Origin: JAHFIW01 sp035495855
Lineage (GTDB): Bacteria; Patescibacteriota; Patescibacteriia; SG8-24
NCBI GenBank assembly: GCA_035495855.1
Contig: DATJFD010000078.1
Span: forward strand, 1 to 30,186
Direction of reading: 5' to 3'
Length of the DNA stretch: 30,186 nt
The translations under genes were made by a program, and so were the position numbers. Under the pieces are notes generated by a model, which saw only the letters and a program-made list of their open reading frames with translations, did not search any database and was not told where the DNA came from. Of the stretch, positions 27,107 to 30,186 are shown one piece after another (within the stretch, counting starts at the first letter, position 1; the number at the start of each line of letters is the position of its first letter).

Positions 27107-28087
27107 ATGTACGACGTCATCACCATCGGCTCCGCCACGCGCGACGTGTTCGTGAAGAGCACGGCGCTCGAGGTACACCTCAAGGACCACTCGGCGACGA
27201 GCGTCGAGGGCTGCTTCCCGCTCGGCGCCAAGATCGAGGTCGACGACCTCATACCCGAGACGGGCGGCGGCGCCACCAACGCCGCGGTCACGTTCGGACG
27301 GCTCGGCCTGCGCGTCGCGACCGTCGCGGCGGTCGGCGACGACTCGCCGGGCAGGGAGATCAGGCTGGTGCTCGAGGAGGAGGGCGTCGACCCGTCGCTG
27401 CTCCAGGTGCACAAGAACTTCAAGACCGGCTTTTCCGTCATCCTGCTCGCCGGCAGCGGCGAACGCACGGTGTTCGTCTATCGCGGCGCGGCCGAGAAAC
27501 TGAACGGCGCGGCCATCCCGTGGCGCTCTCTGTCCGCGAAATGGTTCTACGTCTCTTCCATCGGCGGCGACCTCAAGCTGATGCGGAAGCTCCTCGACCA
27601 CGCGGAACGCCGCGGCATCAAGGTCGCCTGGAACCCCGGCTCGAAGGAGATCCGCCAGGGCCTCCGCGCGCTCACCCCGCTCATCAGGAAGGTCGACCTT
27701 TTCAACCTCAACAAGGAGGAGGCCGCGCAGCTCGTGAGCACGGACCCGCAGAACTTCGCGCACATCCTGAAGAGCCTGCGGCAGCTCCCCCGCCGCGCGC
27801 TCATCGTCACCGACGGCCTCGCCGGCGCCTACGCCGCCGAGGGCTCCGCGACCCTGCACAGCGCGATCCTCGACGTGCCGCGCATCAACGTGACGGGCGC
27901 GGGCGACGCGTTCGGCTCCGGCGTCGTCGCAGGGCTGCTGAAGAAGGACGACATCCGTTTCGGCCTCGCGGTCGGCACCTGGAACGCCACCGGCGTGGTC
28001 CAGCAGATGGGCGCGAAACGGGGCATCATGCACGCTTTCCCATCGGCCAAAGCGATCGCCAAGGTCGCCATCAAACCCTGGAAATGA
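27107..28087 (+). CDS. PfkB/ribokinase-family sugar kinase 2
   Basis: This is a second 326-residue member of the family. VITIGSATRDVFVKS begins the Rossmann-like core, GGGATNAAVTFGRLGLRVATVAAVG is motif 1, and NVTGAGDAFGSGVVAG is the consensus motif 2 with catalytic Asp267. FNLNKEEA and VTDGLAGAY line the ATP side. It is no closer to the first PfkB in sequence than family members generally are, so the pair is not a fresh duplication and the two may have different substrates. It is flanked by hairpin junctions on both sides. The substrate is unknown; ribose, fructose-6-P and nucleosides are candidates. Confidence 0.9.
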   Translation: MYDVITIGSATRDVFVKSTALEVHLKDHSATSVEGCFPLGAKIEVDDLIPETGGGATNAAVTFGRLGLRVATVAAVGDDSPGREIRLVLEEEGVDPSLLQVHKNFKTGFSVILLAGSGERTVFVYRGAAEKLNGAAIPWRSLSAKWFYVSSIGGDLKLMRKLLDHAERRGIKVAWNPGSKEIRQGLRALTPLIRKVDLFNLNKEEAAQLVSTDPQNFAHILKSLRQLPRRALIVTDGLAGAYAAEGSATLHSAILDVPRINVTGAGDAFGSGVVAGLLKKDDIRFGLAVGTWNATGVVQQMGAKRGIMHAFPSAKAIAKVAIKPWK

Positions 28088-28150
28088 CCGGCAATTCCTT
28101 AATGCCGGTCATCCCGCGCGGACCCGCTGAAAGCGGGGGCGACGCGGGAT
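28084..28150 (+). repeat. Two palindromic hairpins between pfkB-2 and the reductase gene
   Basis: First a perfect 10-bp inverted repeat (ATGACCGGCA/TGCCGGTCAT, 9-base loop) overlapping the pfkB-2 stop. Then ATCCCGCG/CGCGGGAT (28111-28118 and 28143-28150) enclosing CCCGCT-GAA-AGCGGG. The GTCATCCCGC...GAAAGCGGG...GGATCC layout resembles palindromic intergenic repeats known from many bacteria. Confidence 0.85.
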
Positions 28151-28166
28151 CCATAGCAAGAATCCT

Positions 28167-29153
28167 ATGAGCGACAAGAAACGCGTGTTCGTCACCCGTC
28201 CCATCCCCGCGGCCGGCCTCGACCTCCTGAAGGCGCGGCCCGACCTCATCGTCGACGTCTATCCCGGCGAAGAGGCGATCCCCCGCGACGAGCTGCTCAA
28301 GGGCGTGAAGGGCGCGGACGCCATCCTTTCGATACTCACCGAGAAGATCGACGCCGAGCTGCTCGACGCGGCGGGACCCCAGCTCAAGATCGTTTCGAAC
28401 TTCGCCGTCGGCTTCGACAACGTCGACCTGAACGCCGCCGCGGCCCACCGCGTCATGGTGACGAACACGCCGGGCGTGCTCACCGACGCCGTCGCCGAGC
28501 ACGCCCTCGCGTTGATCATGGCCATCGCCCGCCGCATCCCCGAATCGGAAAGGTTCGCCCGCGCGGGGAAGTACAAGGCGTTCGGCCCCCTGCTCCTGCT
28601 CGGCACGCAGCTCAAAGGCAAGACGCTCGGCGTCATCGGCCTGGGCCGCATCGGCGAGGGCGTGGCAGAACGCGCGGCGAAGGGGCTCGGCATGAAGGTG
28701 CTCTACAACGACGTCAGGCGCGACGAGAGGTTCGAGGGCGCGACGGGCGCGGAGTTCCGGGCTACGGCGGACGACGTCCTCAAGGAAGCCGATTTCGTCT
28801 CCGTCCACGTTCCGCTCCTGCCGACGACGCATCACCTCATCGACGCCAGGCGGCTCGCGATGATGAAGAAGACCGCCTACCTCATCAACACCTCCCGCGG
28901 ACCGGTCGTCGACGAAGCGGCGCTCGCCGACGCGCTGAAGAACGGCGTCATCGCCGGCGCGGCCATCGACGTCTTCGAGCACGAGCCGGCGATCGAGCCC
29001 GGACTGCTCGCGCTCGACAACGTCGTCATCACCCCGCACACCGCGTCCGCGACGATCGAGGCGCGCTCGGCCATGGCCATGCTCGCGGCGCAGGCCGTCC
29101 TCGACGCCCTCGACGGCAACATGCCGCTGAACCTGGTCAAAGCGAAGGTCTGA
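28167..29153 (+). CDS. D-isomer 2-hydroxyacid dehydrogenase (glyoxylate/hydroxypyruvate reductase type)
   Basis: These enzymes reduce glyoxylate or hydroxypyruvate (or related 2-oxoacids) with NAD(P)H. The 328-residue protein has the two-domain fold: a substrate domain at both ends, the cofactor motif GVIGLGRIG (155-163) and the catalytic trio Arg244 (NTSRG), Glu273 (VFEHEP) and His291 (TPHTAS). The run PLLLLGTQLKGKTLG is typical of the GyaR branch, which favours glyoxylate/hydroxypyruvate reductase over D-lactate or phosphoglycerate dehydrogenase, but specificity is uncertain. No ACT domain is present. It is last in the plus-strand block, right before a terminator, and has no Shine-Dalgarno sequence. 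Confidence 0.9.
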   Translation: MSDKKRVFVTRPIPAAGLDLLKARPDLIVDVYPGEEAIPRDELLKGVKGADAILSILTEKIDAELLDAAGPQLKIVSNFAVGFDNVDLNAAAAHRVMVTNTPGVLTDAVAEHALALIMAIARRIPESERFARAGKYKAFGPLLLLGTQLKGKTLGVIGLGRIGEGVAERAAKGLGMKVLYNDVRRDERFEGATGAEFRATADDVLKEADFVSVHVPLLPTTHHLIDARRLAMMKKTAYLINTSRGPVVDEAALADALKNGVIAGAAIDVFEHEPAIEPGLLALDNVVITPHTASATIEARSAMAMLAAQAVLDALDGNMPLNLVKAKV

Positions 29154-29166
29154 AGCCTGAATAACG

Positions 29167-29192
29167 AAAGCCCGCCGTCAGGCGGGCTTTTT
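29167..29192 (+). terminator. Terminator between converging genes
   Basis: A perfect 10-bp stem AAAGCCCGCC/GGCGGGCTTT, four-base loop, followed on the plus strand by TT (five T in all). It ends the carbon-metabolism block. Its left arm overlaps the stop codon of the CYTH gene on the other strand. Confidence 0.9.
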
Positions 29193-29741
29193 CTCTTCCT
29201 CGTTGATGAGCGTCCTCCAGCGTTCGCGGTAGTAGGTGAACCGTTCATGGAGCACCGGCTTCGGCGTCGGCCGGAACCCGAGCTCGCCGAGCTTGTCCTT
29301 GAGGTAGCGGATCGTCTCCTCGCGGCCGGCGTCGTCGCTCATCTTCTCGAGCTCGATCACGTAGCCGTAGCCCTTGGTGTAGTCGAGCGAGACGTCGATG
29401 TCGCCCCAGTCGAAGCGCATGCGATGGCGGTGCCAGACGATGCCCGTCGAGTAGCCGAGGGCGTCGAACAGCCGCTCCAGTTCCCCGAAGCGTTCCGGCT
29501 CCATGCGGACCTCGACCTCCTCGCGGCACTCGTCGTGCATCTTGCCCTTCTTCAGCCAGACCTTGGCGCACGTCGTGCTCTTCTGGATCCGCAGGTCGTG
29601 CGGTCCTTCGAAGTAGCGGGTCTCCTGGGCGTCCTCGCCCCGGAAGACGGCTTCCCGCATCAGGCGTTCCTTCAGGGCCTCGTATTGGAAGTAATCCAGA
29701 AGGGTCCTGACCTCGCATTCCGTGGTTTTGGCGCTTTCCAT
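29178..29741 (-). CDS. CYTH-domain protein (triphosphate tunnel metalloenzyme family)
   Basis: CYTH proteins bind triphosphorylated ligands in a beta-tunnel; members include class IV adenylate cyclase, thiamine triphosphatase and RNA triphosphatase. The 187-residue protein shows the E-x-E-x-K/R start motif (TECEVR: Glu8, Glu10, Arg12), RIQ and KVWLKKGK basic strands, EEVEVRM, HRHRMRFDWGDIDVSLD and a closing YVIELE strand, in the right order and spacing. The first basic position is Arg instead of the usual Lys. Substrate cannot be assigned; CyaB-like and ThTPase-like are both open. It converges on the carbon-metabolism block and is separated from tRNA-Ala by a terminator. A GAAGGGG stretch just upstream of the ATG is closer than usual for a ribosome site. 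Confidence 0.88.
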   Translation of the reverse strand: MESAKTTECEVRTLLDYFQYEALKERLMREAVFRGEDAQETRYFEGPHDLRIQKSTTCAKVWLKKGKMHDECREEVEVRMEPERFGELERLFDALGYSTGIVWHRHRMRFDWGDIDVSLDYTKGYGYVIELEKMSDDAGREETIRYLKDKLGELGFRPTPKPVLHERFTYYRERWRTLINEEEKKPA

Positions 29742-29780
29742 ACCCCTTCTTCATACCAAAAATGCGCCCTGCGGACAAAC

Positions 29781-29807
29781 AAAAGGACCGATCGGTCGGA
29801 TCGGTCC
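29781..29807 (-). terminator. Terminator after the tRNA-Ala region
   Basis: A 9-bp stem GGACCGATC/GATCGGTCC with a five-base loop is followed by TTTTGTTTGT on the minus strand. It begins 5 bp after the CCA end of the duplicated tRNA-Ala 3' fragment. Confidence 0.85.
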
Positions 29808-29812
29808 GTTTG

Positions 29813-29897
29813 TGGTGGACCCGAAGGGAATCGCCCCGCCTCATTTCTCTCATCAAAGAGGGCGGGGTCCCGCCATAGGCGGGAAACCCTTGTTTCC
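29813..29897 (-). repeat. tRNA-Ala copy interrupted in its T-loop by the 46-bp element (copy 2)
   Basis: Bases 29813-29833 equal 29914-29934 (21 nt, the tRNA-Ala 3' end through half the T-loop). Bases 29885-29897 equal 29935-29947, the next 13 nt of the same tRNA. Between them is a 51-bp insert (29834-29884) whose first 46 bp match 14441-14486 at 42 positions. The insert therefore splits a partial tRNA-Ala duplicate exactly between TCG and AAC on the plus strand. Confidence 0.85.
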
Positions 29898-29907
29898 GGA
29901 CGCCCGC

Positions 29908-30004
29908 CAATGCTGGTGGACCCGAAGGGAATCGAACCCTTGTTTCCCGGATGCAAACCGGGTGCTCTGCCATTAAGCTACGGGCCCAGGTCCACCAGCA
30001 TTGG
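29908..30004. repeat. 16-bp perfect inverted repeat flanking tRNA-Ala
   Basis: CCAATGCTGGTGGACC (29908-29923) includes the tRNA 3' end plus six trailing bases. Its exact reverse complement lies at 29989-30004, one base outside the tRNA 5' end. A primary transcript could clamp the whole tRNA between the two arms. Confidence 0.9.
29914..29987 (-). tRNA. tRNA-Ala (anticodon TGC)
   Basis: A 74-nt cloverleaf: acceptor GGGCCCG/CGGGTCC (one G-U pair), D-stem GCTT/GAGC, anticodon stem CCCGG/CCGGG with loop TTTGCAT (anticodon TGC, reads GCA), T-stem AAGGG/CCCTT with TTCGATT loop, encoded CCA. It reads towards the CYTH gene. Confidence 0.95.
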
Positions 30005-30045
30005 CGCGATCCAGGTAAATCCAATTTACTGTTTAAAAAAACGGG

Positions 30046-30061
30046 GCAAACCGGGTGCTCT
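30046..30061 (-). repeat. Third tRNA-Ala fragment (anticodon arm to D-arm)
   Basis: GCAAACCGGGTGCTCT is an exact 16-nt copy of 29953-29968 inside tRNA-Ala, placed 59 bp upstream of the tRNA 5' end. It runs straight into the covarying hairpin repeats. Confidence 0.7.
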
Positions 30062-30182
30062 ACGGCGCCCGGCCGCAGAGCGGCCGATTCCGGAGATGCG
30101 GCTAAGGCCGCCTCTTCTCGACGCAAGGCGCATGGCCGCGCCTTACGGCGCCCTTGCCGCGCAGCGGCAAGATTCCGGAGAG
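30062..30182. repeat. Covarying hairpin repeats at the right edge
   Basis: Two units start with ACGGCGCCC (30062 and 30145) and end with ATTCCGGAGA (30087 and 30172). Between these conserved ends each has a different hairpin: CGGCCGC-AGA-GCGGCCG (30070-30086) and CTTGCCGC-GCA-GCGGCAAG (30153-30171). Two further hairpins lie between the units (GCGGC-TAAG-GCCGC near 30098, AAGGCGC/GCGCCTT at 30125-30144). The array probably continues past the window. I see no coding gene from 29742 to the end. Confidence 0.75.
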
Positions 30183-30186
30183 GGCG

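Noticed and set aside
29722..29976. Plus-strand frame with a WWTRRESNP-type peptide
   Set aside because: It is a translation of the reverse strand of tRNA-Ala and its fragment, a well-known kind of false gene call.

Overview
The window looks like a high-GC genome fragment from the candidate phyla radiation (Patescibacteria). This is inferred from gene content: a DUF4012 membrane protein in a glycosyltransferase operon, a FemAB-type peptidoglycan gene, a two-subunit transketolase, a minimal pentose-phosphate/aldolase set, a prepilin-like protein, and an IleRS carrying a histidine-phosphatase insertion. UGA is an ordinary stop here: glmS, for example, ends on UGA right after the canonical GlmS C-terminus. 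This argues against the UGA=Gly code of Gracilibacteria/Absconditabacteria. No rRNA gene, CRISPR array or recognisable transposase is present.

Layout. (1) 1-6314, minus: one giant secreted surface protein, open at the left edge, with a signal peptide, five glycine-rich modules and C-terminal 90-residue TIG-like repeats. (2) 6582-8420, minus: glmS. (3) 8653-14377, plus: an envelope operon of GT4 glycosyltransferase, DUF4012 protein and a DUF11-like surface protein, closed by a terminator. (4) 14421-14736: a minus-strand tRNA cluster with one intact tRNA-Arg(CCG), one degenerate Arg-like copy and one 3' fragment joined to a 46-bp repeat. (5) 14743-19912, minus: ileS, ruvA, femX-like. (6) 20012-21447, minus: a coiled-coil protein, a prepilin-like protein and a Cys/His/Asp protein. 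(7) 21625-29153, plus: central carbon metabolism (rpiB, rpe, a 70-aa ORF, transketolase N and C, PfkB kinase, class II aldolase, second PfkB kinase, glyoxylate/hydroxypyruvate-type reductase). (8) 29178-30186: a CYTH protein, tRNA-Ala(TGC) and dense small repeats.

Region 7 makes biochemical sense as one module. RpiB and Rpe interconvert pentose phosphates, transketolase links them to fructose-6-P and glyceraldehyde-3-P, and the aldolase joins or splits fructose-1,6-bisphosphate. The two PfkB kinases on either side of the aldolase could supply its phosphorylated substrate.

The least ordinary material lies between genes. A 46-bp element occurs twice, each time joined at the same T-loop position to a 20-21-nt 3' fragment of the neighbouring tRNA (Arg at 14.4 kb, Ala at 29.8 kb); the Ala copy keeps tRNA sequence on both sides. 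Several cistron junctions carry hairpins of unrelated sequence but similar design: a short tandem-repeat arm at the stop codon of one gene and a complementary arm just before the next ATG. Several promoters use an extended -10 or give very short leaders.
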